Source: Massilia sp. UBA2604
GTDB lineage: Bacteria; Pseudomonadota; Gammaproteobacteria; Burkholderiales; Burkholderiaceae_D
Reading direction: 5' to 3'
NCBI GenBank assembly: GCA_002339265.1
Contig: DDKG01000291.1
Coordinates: 19,016 to 36,075 of the forward strand
Length of the DNA stretch: 17,060 bases
In this document: piece by piece, positions 1 to 6,984 of the stretch
Layout of the letters: each line of letters begins with the position of its first letter
Numbering within the stretch: position 1 is the first letter of the stretch
Notes under the pieces: generated by a model
Told to the model about the DNA's origin: nothing
What the model saw: only the letters and a program-made list of their open reading frames with translations
Databases searched by the model: none
Program-made: the position numbers and the translations under genes

Positions 1-1473
1 GTCTACGGCCACGTGGTGCGCCAAAGCCCCGAATTCTTCGAGACCACCCGCACCGGCGAAGTGCTGTCGCGCCTGACCACCGACACCACCCTGATCCAGA
101 CCGTGGTCGGCACCAGCATCTCGCTGGCGCTGCGCAATACGCTGCTGTTCTTCGGCGGCCTGGTGATGCTGTTCGTGACCAGCCCGCGCCTGACCTCCAT
201 CATCCTGGGCCTGCTGGTGCTGGTGGTGCTGCCGATCGTGCTGTTCGGCCGCCGCGTGCGCAAGCTGTCGCGCGATTCGCAAGACCGCATCGCCGACGCC
301 TCGGCGGTGGCCGGCGAGATCCTGAACGCAATGCCGACCGTGCAGGCGTTCACCCGCGAAGGCCATGAGTCCAGCCGCTTCGGCACCGAAGTCGAAGGCG
401 CCTTCAGCACCGCGATGCGCCGCATCCGCGCCCGCGCCACGCTCACCATGCTGGCCATCGTGCTGGTGTTCGGATCGATCGTGTTCGTGCTCTGGCTCGG
501 CGCCCACGCCGTGCTCCAGGGAACGATGACCGGCGGCGACCTGGGCCAGTTCATCCTGTACGCCGGCATCGTGGCCGGCTCGGTCGGCGCCCTGTCGGAA
601 GTGATGGGCGACGCCCAGCGCGCCGCCGGCGCCACCGAGCGCCTGCTCGAACTGCTCGGCGCGCAATCCGAGATCCAGGATCCGCTGCAGCCCAAGGCCC
701 TCCCCGCGCGCACCGAGAACGGCGCCCGCGTGACGCTCGACGACGTGACCTTCGCCTATCCGTCGCGGCTCGATGAGGCGGCCCTGTCGCACCTGGCGCT
801 CGACATCCGCCCCGGCGAAACGGTGGCCGTGGTCGGTCCTTCCGGCGCCGGCAAGACCACCCTGTTCCAGCTGCTGCTGCGCTTCTACGATCCGCAGTCC
901 GGCAGCATTCTCCTGGATGGCGTCGACGTGCGCGACCTGTCCCTGCAGACGCTGCGCGGTGCGGTCGGCATCGTGCCGCAGGATACCGTGATCTTCTCGC
1001 TCGACGCGATGGAAAACATCCGCTACGGCCGGCCCGACGCCAGCGACGACGAGGTGATCGCGGCGGCCCGCATGGCCGCGGCCCACGATTTCATCGAGCG
1101 CCTGCCGCAGGGTTACTCGTCCTTCCTTGGGGAACGCGGGGTACGCCTGTCGGGCGGCCAGCGCCAGCGCATCGCAATCGCGCGCGCCCTGCTCAAGAAC
1201 CCGCCGCTGCTGCTGCTGGACGAAGCCACCAGCGCGCTCGACGCCGAATCCGAGCGCCTGGTCCAGCGCGCACTGGAGGCGGCGATGGTCGGCCGCACCA
1301 CCATCATCATCGCCCACCGCCTGGCGACCGTGCAGCGCGCCGACCGCATCATCGTGCTGGACGAAGGCAAGATCGTCGAATCCGGCACTCATGCCGAGCT
1401 GATCGCGCTGCGCGGCGTGTATGCCAACCTGGCGGCGCTGCAGTTCCAGACCCATGCGCCGGTGGCGGCATAA
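1..1473 (+). CDS. ABC exporter, fused permease/ATPase (MsbA-like), 5'-truncated by window edge
   Basis: The reading frame is open from the first base, so the N-terminus lies outside the window; 490 residues are visible. It is a half-size ABC exporter with a membrane domain followed by an ATPase domain. Membrane segments are visible near residues 46-62, 65-83, 148-168 and 184-203. The ATPase domain has Walker [10 protein letters not shown] (Lys285), the Q-loop Gln327, the signature LSGGQ (383-387), Walker B LLLLDE (Asp407, Glu408), the D-loop SALD and the H-loop His439. All catalytic residues are present, so it should be active as a homodimer in the inner membrane. The sequence style fits the MsbA-related exporter family (TIGR02204, about 580 aa), so roughly 90-120 residues would be missing. 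The substrate cannot be told from sequence; lipid or drug export is the family expectation. It ends in TAA 161 bp before the chemoreceptor gene, and I see no strong terminator after it. Confidence 0.93.
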   Translation, partial: VYGHVVRQSPEFFETTRTGEVLSRLTTDTTLIQTVVGTSISLALRNTLLFFGGLVMLFVTSPRLTSIILGLLVLVVLPIVLFGRRVRKLSRDSQDRIADASAVAGEILNAMPTVQAFTREGHESSRFGTEVEGAFSTAMRRIRARATLTMLAIVLVFGSIVFVLWLGAHAVLQGTMTGGDLGQFILYAGIVAGSVGALSEVMGDAQRAAGATERLLELLGAQSEIQDPLQPKALPARTENGARVTLDDVTFAYPSRLDEAALSHLALDIRPGETVAVVGPSGAGKTTLFQLLLRFYDPQSGSILLDGVDVRDLSLQTLRGAVGIVPQDTVIFSLDAMENIRYGRPDASDDEVIAAARMAAAHDFIERLPQGYSSFLGERGVRLSGGQRQRIAIARALLKNPPLLLLDEATSALDAESERLVQRALEAAMVGRTTIIIAHRLATVQRADRIIVLDEGKIVESGTHAELIALRGVYANLAALQFQTHAPVAA

Positions 1474-1487
1474 ACACGCCGACTGGA

Positions 1488-1554
1488 AAAGCAATCCGTA
1501 GTATTACGTAGCAATCCATCTAGCTGTTGTGCCGGGGATACCGAGTAGCATTCC
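1488..1554 (+). repeat. Three near-identical 10-bp repeats upstream of the chemoreceptor gene
   Basis: Copies are AAAGCAATCC (1488-1497), GTAGCAATCC (1508-1517) and GTAGCATTCC (1545-1554), all in the same orientation. The first two start exactly 20 bp apart, about two helical turns; the third starts 37 bp further on. They lie just upstream of the putative chemoreceptor promoter (-35 near 1570). Direct repeats in this position may be a transcription-factor binding array, but I recognise no known consensus and this could be chance. Confidence 0.3.
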
Positions 1555-1569
1555 AAAACTCACTAATTG

Positions 1570-1599
1570 TTGCGATATGAAAAGTTTGCGAGGTATGAT
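1570..1599 (+). promoter_or_regulatory. Putative sigma-70 promoter of the chemoreceptor gene
   Basis: TTGCGA (1570-1575) and TATGAT (1594-1599) are separated by 18 bp. The predicted transcript would start near 1606, leaving about 30 nt of leader before the ATG at 1635. The surrounding region is locally AT-rich compared with its neighbours. I looked for a flagellar sigma-28 motif (TAAA-N15-GCCGATAA) and did not find one. Confidence 0.4.
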
Positions 1600-1634
1600 C
1601 GTGGGTTATATCCCTCTATTTTTCCTCACAATAC

Positions 1635-3656
1635 ATGAGTAACCGTAAATTTAGCCCGGCCAGCTGGAATGTTGGCACGCGCATCAGCGCCGTCGTTTTC
1701 CTGCTGGCCGGCGCCATCATTGCCGCCCTGATCGCGACCATCACCGTCCTGACGTCCGGTATGCTGGAACGGCGCGCCATAGACAGCGTGAGGAACGAGC
1801 TGCACGGCGTTGCCAGCACCGTCGAGCTGTTCAACAAGACCGTCAGCAGCCAGGCGGTCAGCTTCGGCCGCATCTTCCGCGCCGGCCTGCCGGGCGAGTT
1901 CGCGCTGGATGAAGCGGCGACCGTCGACGTCGGTGGACGCCAGGTGCCGACCCTGAGCGTGGCCAGCCATCCGCTCAACCTCGACTTCAGCGCCCCGGAC
2001 GCCTTTACCGAACGCACCGGCGGCAACGCCACCATCTTCGCCGCCGCCGGCGAGGACTTCGTGCGCGTGACGACCTCGGTCAAGAAGGAAAACGGCGAGC
2101 GCGCGGTAGGCACCGCCCTCGACAAGGCCTCGCCGGCCTACCCGGCGCTGCGCGCCGGGCGCACCTACGTCGGCCTGACCACCCTGTTCGGCAAGCAGTT
2201 CATCACCCAGTACGAGCCGGTGCGAGACGCGGCCGGCAAGATCGTCGGCGCGCTCTACGTCGGGGTCGACATCACGCCCGACGTGGCCGCCCTCAAGGAG
2301 CGCATCCGCGCCGTCAAGGTCGGCGAGACCGGCTACTTCTACGTGCTGTCGTCGGCGCCGAAGACCTATGGCGACCTGATCGTCCACCCGAACAAGGAAG
2401 GCGAGAACATCCTCGACAGCAAGTCGGCCGACGGCCACCTCTTCGTCAAGGAAATGCTGGAGAAGAAGGAAGGCACGATCAGCTACGACTGGCAGAACCC
2501 GGGCGAGCGCCTCGCCCGCGAAAAGTTCGCCGCCTATTCGGAAATGAAGGACTGGAACTGGGTCATCGCCGGCGGCACCTATCGCGACGAGATCACCGCC
2601 GCCGCGACCGAACTGCGCAACCGCTTCATCGTGTTCGGCCTGGCTGCGCTGGCCGTGCTGGCCACCGTGCTGTACTTCCTGGTGCGCGCCACCGTCACCC
2701 GTCCGCTGGCCGAGGTGCAGGCGGTCGCCACCCGCATCGCCGACGGCGACCTGACCGCCCAGGTGACGGCGCGCCGCGACGACGAGATCGGCCGCCTGAC
2801 CGGCGCCATCAACGAGATCGGCGCGCGCCTGTCGAGCGTGGTCGGCCAGGTGCGCGACGGCGCCGAGCACATCGCCACCGCTTCGCAGGAAATCTCGACC
2901 GGCAACCTGGACCTGTGCAGCCGCACCGAGGAGCAAGCCGCCAGCCTGGCCACCACCGCCTCGTCGATGGACCAGCTGACCACGACCGTGCGCCAGAACG
3001 CCGACAACGCACGCCAGGCCGACCAGCTGGCCCGCAGCGCCTCGGAAGTGGCCCAGAAAGGCGGCAGCACCGTGTCGCAGGTGGTGGCGCGCATGGACTC
3101 GATCTCCCAGGCTTCGCGCAAGATTTCGGACATCATCGGCGTCATCGACGGCATCGCCTTCCAGACCAATATCCTGGCGCTCAATGCCGCCGTGGAAGCG
3201 GCGCGCGCCGGCGAGCAAGGCCGCGGTTTCGCGGTCGTGGCCAGCGAAGTGCGCAACCTGGCCCAGCGTTCGGCCGCCGCCGCCAAGGAAATCAAGGGCC
3301 TGATCGAAGCCTCCAACAGCGAAGTCAATGCCGGCAGCCAGCTGGTCAACCAGGCCGGCGTCACGATGCAGGAAGTGCTGGACAGCGTGCAGCGCGTGAC
3401 CGACATCATGTCCGAGATCAGCAGCGCCAGCCAGGAGCAGACCCAGGGCATCGAAGAGATCAACCGCTCGGTGGTCGAGATGGACACCGTGACCCAGCAA
3501 AACGCCGCCCTGGTCGAAGAAGCCAGCGCCGCTGCCCAGGCCATGCACGAGCAAGCCGACGCGCTGGCGCGTTCGGTGCGCCGCTTCCGCCTGGCCGACG
3601 AGCGCGAAGACGCTGCGCTGGCCGCTCCTTCCCGCCGCGCGCTGATCGGGAATTGA
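1635..3656 (+). CDS. Methyl-accepting chemotaxis protein with periplasmic Cache sensor
   Basis: This 673-residue inner-membrane chemoreceptor should signal to CheA/CheW. The first membrane segment is at about 14-40. The large periplasmic region, about 45-325, contains Cache-type motifs such as GETGYFYVLSS and DWNWVIAGGTY, and resembles the Cache_3-Cache_2 fusion class. The second membrane segment is at about 331-352 and begins the linker to a HAMP domain (about 353-405). The cytoplasmic four-helix bundle follows, with the highly conserved tip around 505-530 (IAFQTNILALNAAVEAARAG), which binds CheA/CheW. The C-terminus ends in ALIGN and lacks the NWETF-type pentapeptide that tethers CheR/CheB in some receptors. 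The ligand is unknown; Cache domains usually bind small metabolites such as organic or amino acids. ATG 1635 is the start expected from membrane topology, but no Shine-Dalgarno is visible before it. The gene appears monocistronic. Confidence 0.95.
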   Translation: MSNRKFSPASWNVGTRISAVVFLLAGAIIAALIATITVLTSGMLERRAIDSVRNELHGVASTVELFNKTVSSQAVSFGRIFRAGLPGEFALDEAATVDVGGRQVPTLSVASHPLNLDFSAPDAFTERTGGNATIFAAAGEDFVRVTTSVKKENGERAVGTALDKASPAYPALRAGRTYVGLTTLFGKQFITQYEPVRDAAGKIVGALYVGVDITPDVAALKERIRAVKVGETGYFYVLSSAPKTYGDLIVHPNKEGENILDSKSADGHLFVKEMLEKKEGTISYDWQNPGERLAREKFAAYSEMKDWNWVIAGGTYRDEITAAATELRNRFIVFGLAALAVLATVLYFLVRATVTRPLAEVQAVATRIADGDLTAQVTARRDDEIGRLTGAINEIGARLSSVVGQVRDGAEHIATASQEISTGNLDLCSRTEEQAASLATTASSMDQLTTTVRQNADNARQADQLARSASEVAQKGGSTVSQVVARMDSISQASRKISDIIGVIDGIAFQTNILALNAAVEAARAGEQGRGFAVVASEVRNLAQRSAAAAKEIKGLIEASNSEVNAGSQLVNQAGVTMQEVLDSVQRVTDIMSEISSASQEQTQGIEEINRSVVEMDTVTQQNAALVEEASAAAQAMHEQADALARSVRRFRLADEREDAALAAPSRRALIGN

Positions 3657-3674
3657 TCGCTCTTTGATCGTCCA

Positions 3675-3693
3675 CGCGGTTCTTTGAACCGCG
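3675..3693. repeat. Perfect 8-bp inverted repeat with 3-nt loop overlapping a -35 element
   Basis: CGCGGTTC (3675-3682), loop TTT, then GAACCGCG (3686-3693). No T-run follows, so it is not a classical intrinsic terminator. Its right arm overlaps the putative -35 (TTGAAC, 3684-3689) of the downstream lyase gene, so it may be an operator, or a hairpin at the end of the chemoreceptor mRNA. Confidence 0.45.
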
Positions 3694-3711
3694 CCGGCGG
3701 CGGTGTACAGT
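3684..3711 (+). promoter_or_regulatory. Putative promoter of the PLP lyase gene
   Basis: TTGAAC (3684-3689) and TACAGT (3706-3711) are separated by 16 bp, with a TG directly before the -10. The predicted transcription start is near 3718, about 20 nt before the TTG start codon at 3739. A start site here would lie inside the 5' arm of the terminator hairpin at 3712-3740, so the lyase mRNA would not carry the complete hairpin. Confidence 0.4.
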
Positions 3712-3740
3712 AACGGGCTCGCCTTCCAGGAGCCCGTTTT
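3712..3740 (+). terminator. Putative intrinsic terminator of the chemoreceptor gene
   Basis: AACGGGCTC (3712-3720) pairs perfectly with GAGCCCGTT (3730-3738) across a 9-nt loop, followed immediately by further T residues to 3740. It sits 55 bp after the chemoreceptor stop codon. The T-run is short, so termination may be incomplete. The hairpin overlaps the Shine-Dalgarno (AGGAG, 3728-3732) and the TTG start of the next gene. Confidence 0.55.
3728..3732 (+). promoter_or_regulatory. Ribosome binding site that decides a TTG start
   Basis: AGGAG at 3728-3732 lies 6 nt before TTG 3739. No comparable site precedes the longer in-frame GTG at 3703, which would also fall inside the putative promoter. 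This favours the rare TTG start for the lyase. Confidence 0.6.
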
Positions 3741-4854
3741 GCCAGATACCGACCTGCAGCGCCGCTGCCACACCATCTTCCCCGGCCATCGCCAGCGCCG
3801 TCCCGCCGAACTGTTCGCGGCCATGGCCGCCTGGTGCGAGGAGCACGACGTCGACCACGACGTCTATGGCAACGGCGCGCTGATCCAGGACTTCGAACAC
3901 AAGGTGGCCGCCCTGCTGGGCTTCGAGGCGGCCGTGTTCTGCATCAGCGGCACCATGGCCCAGGTCACGGCGCTGCGCCTCGGGGCGCGAGACCGGGACA
4001 GCCGCCTGGTGGCCCTGCATCCGACCTCGCACATCTTCGTTCACGAACGTTCCAATTACCAGCTGCTGGACCATTTCCAGGCGCTGTCGGTGGGCGACCG
4101 TCATCGTCCCTGGTTCGAGGCCGACCTGGCGGCGGTGCCGGACCGGCTCGGCGCGGTGGGCCTCGAGATTCCGATGCGCGAAATCGGCGGCCAGCTCTCC
4201 AGCTGGGACGAGCTGGAGGCGATCAAGCGCCACTGCCGCACGCGCGGCATCCACCTGCACATGGACGGCGCGCGCCTGTGGGAGGCGGCGGCCAGCTATG
4301 GCCGCAGCGTGGCCGAAATCGCGGCTGGCTTCGATTCCGTCTACGTCTCGCTGTACAAGGGCATCGGCGGGCTGGGTGGCGCCATGCTGCTCGGCAGCCG
4401 CGCCTTCGTCGACCGCTGCGCCGAATGGTTCCGGCGCCAGGGCGGCAACGTCATCCATCGCTCGCCCTATATCGTGGCGGCGGCGATGCAATTCGACGAG
4501 CGGCTTGCGGCGATGCCGGCGTACTTCGAGCGCACCCGCTTTCTGTACGAGGCCTTGCGCGCCCATCCCGAACTGCGCGTCAATCCCGCCGCGCCCCAGG
4601 CCAACATGCTGCACATCCACCTGCCGGTGGACCGCGAGCGCGCTTTGGCGGTGCGCGATGCGCTGGCGCGCGACCACGGCATCTGGATGTTCAACCGCGC
4701 CATGCATGGCGCGCTGCCGGCGTCGAGCATCGTCGAGATCTACGTCGGCGACAACCTGCTGTCGATGTCCGACGATATGGTGCGCGAAGCCCTGCGGCGA
4801 TTCGCCGCAGCCCTGGCGCCAGATGCTAAAATGACAGATTGCCCAACCCACTAA
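3739..4854 (+). CDS. Threonine-aldolase-like beta-eliminating lyase (PLP fold type I)
   Basis: The protein has 371 residues from the TTG at 3739, or 383 if the GTG at 3703 were used. It belongs to the beta-eliminating lyase/threonine aldolase family of PLP enzymes, which split threonine-type amino acids (for example to glycine and acetaldehyde). Visible motifs are DHDVYGNG near the N-terminus, the cofactor-binding turn SGTMAQ, the PLP-contacting aspartate in HMDGARLWE (Asp176) and the Schiff-base lysine in SLYKGIGG (Lys207). It resembles the subgroup annotated as 'beta-eliminating lyase-related' rather than the best studied LtaE enzymes, so substrate specificity is open. It ends only 4 bp before thyA on the same strand. 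Glycine production would feed one-carbon folate units, which suits the thyA-folA neighbourhood; that link is inference. Confidence 0.85.
   Translation: MPDTDLQRRCHTIFPGHRQRRPAELFAAMAAWCEEHDVDHDVYGNGALIQDFEHKVAALLGFEAAVFCISGTMAQVTALRLGARDRDSRLVALHPTSHIFVHERSNYQLLDHFQALSVGDRHRPWFEADLAAVPDRLGAVGLEIPMREIGGQLSSWDELEAIKRHCRTRGIHLHMDGARLWEAAASYGRSVAEIAAGFDSVYVSLYKGIGGLGGAMLLGSRAFVDRCAEWFRRQGGNVIHRSPYIVAAAMQFDERLAAMPAYFERTRFLYEALRAHPELRVNPAAPQANMLHIHLPVDRERALAVRDALARDHGIWMFNRAMHGALPASSIVEIYVGDNLLSMSDDMVREALRRFAAALAPDAKMTDCPTH
4824..4832 (+). promoter_or_regulatory. Possible extended -10 promoter element for thyA
   Basis: TGCTAAAAT (4824-4832) is a TGN-extended -10 with a TAAAAT hexamer, located inside the 3' end of the lyase gene. 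The predicted transcript would begin near 4839, about 20 nt before the thyA ATG. No good -35 is visible, as is common for extended -10 promoters. It would allow thyA-folA expression independent of the lyase gene. Confidence 0.4.
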
Positions 4855-4858
4855 CAGA

Positions 4859-5653
4859 ATGCGCCAATATCTCGAATTCATGCGCCATGTGAAAGAGCAT
4901 GGCGCCATCAAGACCGACCGCACCGGCACCGGCACGCGCTCGGTATTCGGCTACCAGATGCGGTTCGACCTGCAGGAGGGCTTCCCGCTCCTGACCACCA
5001 AGAAGGTGCACCTGAAGTCGATCATCCATGAGCTGATCTGGTTCCTCCAGGGCTCGACCAATATCGCCTACCTGAAGGAAAACGGCGTCAGCATCTGGGA
5101 CGAATGGGCCGATGCAGAGGGCAATCTCGGACCGATCTACGGCTACCAGTGGCGCAACTGGCCGACGCCCTCCGGCGAACACATCGACCAGATCACGCAA
5201 GTGCTCGAACAGATCCGCACCACGCCGGACTCGCGCCGCATGATTGTCTCGGCGTGGAACGTGGCCGACGTGCCGCAGATGAAGCTTCCGCCCTGCCACG
5301 CCCTGTTCCAGTTCTACGTGGCCGACGGCAAGCTGTCCTGCCAGCTGTACCAGCGCAGCGCCGACATCTTCCTGGGCGTGCCCTTCAATATCGCCTCGTA
5401 CGCGATCCTGACCCACATGATGGCCCAGCAGGCGGGCCTTGAAGTGGGCGACTTCGTCTGGACCGGCGGCGACTGCCACCTGTATTCGAACCACATGGAA
5501 CAAGTCGATCTGCAGCTGTCGCGCGAGACCCGCGCGCTACCGCGCCTGGAGATCAATCGCAAGCCCGACTCGCTGTTCGACTACCGTTTCGAGGACTTCG
5601 AGATCACCGGCTACGACCCGCATCCTGCGATCAAGGCGCCGGTGGCGGTATGA
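4859..5653 (+). CDS. thyA: Thymidylate synthase
   Basis: This 264-residue cytoplasmic enzyme makes dTMP from dUMP, using methylene-tetrahydrofolate and leaving dihydrofolate. The length is identical to E. coli ThyA. The catalytic cysteine lies at residue 146 in [10 protein letters not shown], the same number as in E. coli. Other hallmarks are [12 protein letters not shown] near the N-terminus, [18 protein letters not shown], which includes phosphate/dUMP contacts, and the C-terminal KAPVAV that closes over the active site. ATG 4859 is the family start; no Shine-Dalgarno is visible, so translation may depend on the lyase stop codon 4 bp upstream or on a short leader. The stop overlaps the folA start as ATGA, and the product dihydrofolate is the substrate of FolA. 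Confidence 0.98.
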   Translation: MRQYLEFMRHVKEHGAIKTDRTGTGTRSVFGYQMRFDLQEGFPLLTTKKVHLKSIIHELIWFLQGSTNIAYLKENGVSIWDEWADAEGNLGPIYGYQWRNWPTPSGEHIDQITQVLEQIRTTPDSRRMIVSAWNVADVPQMKLPPCHALFQFYVADGKLSCQLYQRSADIFLGVPFNIASYAILTHMMAQQAGLEVGDFVWTGGDCHLYSNHMEQVDLQLSRETRALPRLEINRKPDSLFDYRFEDFEITGYDPHPAIKAPVAV

Positions 5654-6153
5654 ATGGCGAGGCACAACTGACCCTGGTGGTCGCCATCGACGCCAACGGC
5701 GGCATCGGCATCGACAACAAGATGCCCTGGCACCTGCCCGAGGATTTCGCCCACTTCAAGCGCGTCACGCTCGGCAAACCGGTGATCATGGGCCGCAAGA
5801 CATTCGACTCGATTGGCCGCGTCCTGCCCGGGCGCCGCAATATCGTCGTCACGCGCAGCGCCGAGTGGTCGCACGACGGCGCCGAGCGCGCGCCGTCGCT
5901 GGAAGCGGCCATCGCCATGCTCGGCGGCGCGCCGGCCAGCATCATCGGCGGCGCCCAGATCTTCGCTCAGGCCATGGATATCGCCGAGGCCATGATCGTC
6001 ACCCACATCGACCGCGCGTTCGCCTGCGACACCTTCTTCCCGCCGATCGACGCGGCCGTGTGGCGCGAGACCGCGCGCGAGACCCACCACAGCGCGGCCA
6101 ATGGCTTCGACTACGCCTTCGTGACCTACACGCGGCGCGAGGCGGCGCAATGA
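5650..6153 (+). CDS. folA: Dihydrofolate reductase
   Basis: This 167-residue cytoplasmic NADPH-dependent reductase regenerates tetrahydrofolate from the dihydrofolate made by ThyA; it is the trimethoprim target. Visible are the N-terminal strand [14 protein letters not shown], the Met20-loop region [11 protein letters not shown] with Asp32 in the position of the substrate-binding acid (Asp27 in E. coli), the NADPH-binding [10 protein letters not shown] and the IIGGAQIF motif. It overlaps thyA by 4 bp (ATGA) and the next gene by 4 bp (ATGA), which points to translational coupling. It looks like an ordinary chromosomal FolA, not a mobile dfr allele. Confidence 0.97.
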   Translation: MNGEAQLTLVVAIDANGGIGIDNKMPWHLPEDFAHFKRVTLGKPVIMGRKTFDSIGRVLPGRRNIVVTRSAEWSHDGAERAPSLEAAIAMLGGAPASIIGGAQIFAQAMDIAEAMIVTHIDRAFACDTFFPPIDAAVWRETARETHHSAANGFDYAFVTYTRREAAQ

Positions 6154-6788
6154 GCGACGCAGCACGCCCACCGGGCTCGCGCGGCGGCGACGGCTTCGCC
6201 GGCCGCATCGCGGTACTGATCGCGGTGCTGGCCACGCTCGGCACCCTGTTCGCCTTCCTGGGCACCTCGTCGCACAACGACGCCAGCCTGTACAAGACCC
6301 AGGCGGCGATGGAAAAAACCAGCGCCGCCAATGCCTGGAGCCACTACCAGGCCAAGTCAAGCCGCCAGAACCTGGCCGAGCTGGCCGCGACCCTGCCCGG
6401 CGTCGACGGCGTGCGCTACCGCGAGGAAGCGGAGCGCTACCGCAACGAGAAGGAAGTCATCCGCAAGGAAGCCGAGCGCTGGGAAACGGCGTCGAACGAC
6501 TCGAACCTGCGCTCGGAGGAAGCCCTGCACCGCCAGCGCCAGTGGGCCGCCGCCTCGGTGGCCCAGCAGATCGCGATCTCGCTGGCCGCCATCGCGCTGC
6601 TGGCGCGCCGCACCTGGCTGCTCACGCTCACCGGGGCGGTGGCGGCCTTCGGCATCACGCTGGGCCTGTTCGCCTTCATGCATGGCATCTCGCCCGCCTG
6701 GTCGCTCGTTCCGCTGGCCAGCGCGCTCGGCGCGGCCGTGCTGACCGAAGCGCTGCGGCGCGTCGGTCAGCGCGTGAGTAGCCGCTGA
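6150..6788 (+). CDS. DUF4337-family membrane protein
   Basis: This 212-residue protein of unknown function begins at the ATG overlapping the folA stop (ATGA), with GAGG (6139-6142) 7 nt upstream. It has a membrane segment at about 20-38, a charged, probably coiled-coil stretch at about 86-131 rich in Glu/Arg, and two more membrane segments at about 136-153 and 157-177. The motif NAWSHYQAKSSRQ (61-73) just after the first membrane segment is typical of DUF4337 proteins as I recall them. Family members are small inner-membrane proteins without an assigned role. It is co-translated with thyA and folA, which may be simple operon sharing; I do not infer a folate function. The family call comes from motif memory, not a search. 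Confidence 0.75.
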   Translation: MSDAARPPGSRGGDGFAGRIAVLIAVLATLGTLFAFLGTSSHNDASLYKTQAAMEKTSAANAWSHYQAKSSRQNLAELAATLPGVDGVRYREEAERYRNEKEVIRKEAERWETASNDSNLRSEEALHRQRQWAAASVAQQIAISLAAIALLARRTWLLTLTGAVAAFGITLGLFAFMHGISPAWSLVPLASALGAAVLTEALRRVGQRVSSR

Positions 6789-6851
6789 GCGGCCGCTGAG
6801 CCGCTGGAGTGCGCCACCCTTCCGGAACAGTGGCTAACCTAGCAAAAAAAC

Positions 6852-6882
6852 TTGCACCGGGACCCGCGTTTTCTGCGAAAAT
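6852..6882 (+). promoter_or_regulatory. Putative promoter of the decarboxylase gene
   Basis: TTGCAC (6852-6857) and GAAAAT (6877-6882, preceded by TGC) lie 19 bp apart within an AT-richer patch (6841-6900) that contrasts with the flanking GC-rich sequence. A start near 6889 would give a leader of roughly 95 nt before the ATG at 6985. Confidence 0.45.
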
Positions 6883-6904
6883 CCGCTTCTCATTTTTCTA
6901 CGGT

Positions 6905-6964
6905 GCCGTGCGCGGCGGCCAGCCCCTCCTGAACGATCCGGAGAGGACCTGCCGCTCCCACGGC
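6905..6964 (+). promoter_or_regulatory. Foldable 60-nt leader hairpin upstream of the decarboxylase
   Basis: Three stacked stems can form on one arm. The outer stem is 6905-6910 with 6959-6964 (6 bp), the middle stem is 6912-6918 with 6949-6955 (7 pairs, one G-U), and the inner stem is 6923-6929 with 6940-6946 (6 of 7 pairs) closing a 10-nt loop. The structure ends 10 nt before the Shine-Dalgarno at 6974. A 25-codon frame from GTG 6908 runs through the leader and ends in a TGA (6986-6988) overlapping the ATG at 6985; it has no visible ribosome binding site. I recognise no named riboswitch, and high GC makes chance pairing likely. Confidence 0.35.
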
Positions 6965-6973
6965 GCTTCGTTT

Positions 6974-6978
6974 TGGAG
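6974..6978 (+). promoter_or_regulatory. Ribosome binding site deciding the decarboxylase start
   Basis: TGGAG (6974-6978) lies 6 nt before ATG 6985. The longer in-frame TTG at 6973 overlaps this site itself and has no Shine-Dalgarno of its own, so ATG 6985 is chosen. Confidence 0.75.
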
Positions 6979-6984
6979 CTGTCC

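Noticed and set aside
3703..3705. GTG as start of the PLP lyase, 12 codons upstream
   Set aside because: It lies inside the putative promoter, lacks a Shine-Dalgarno and would encode the terminator hairpin; TTG 3739 has AGGAG at good spacing. Some doubt remains.
1626..3824. A 732-codon open frame on the minus strand, antisense to the chemoreceptor
   Set aside because: It mirrors a clear chemoreceptor gene, its translation is low-complexity (Gly/Arg/His/Ala-rich) with no known motif, and GC-rich third positions routinely keep the opposite frame open.
5439..6149. In-frame extension upstream of the DUF4337 protein
   Set aside because: This part is read over thyA and folA in another frame and has no protein features; the ATG overlapping the folA stop starts the membrane protein.
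6781..6810. Tandem GCCGCTGAG copies (6781-6789 and 6792-6800) at the end of the DUF4337 gene
   Set aside because: Only two short copies in GC-rich sequence; too weak for a repeat element, and no T-run to make a terminator.
6973..6975. TTG start four codons upstream for the decarboxylase
   Set aside because: The TTG overlaps the Shine-Dalgarno that serves ATG 6985 and has none of its own.
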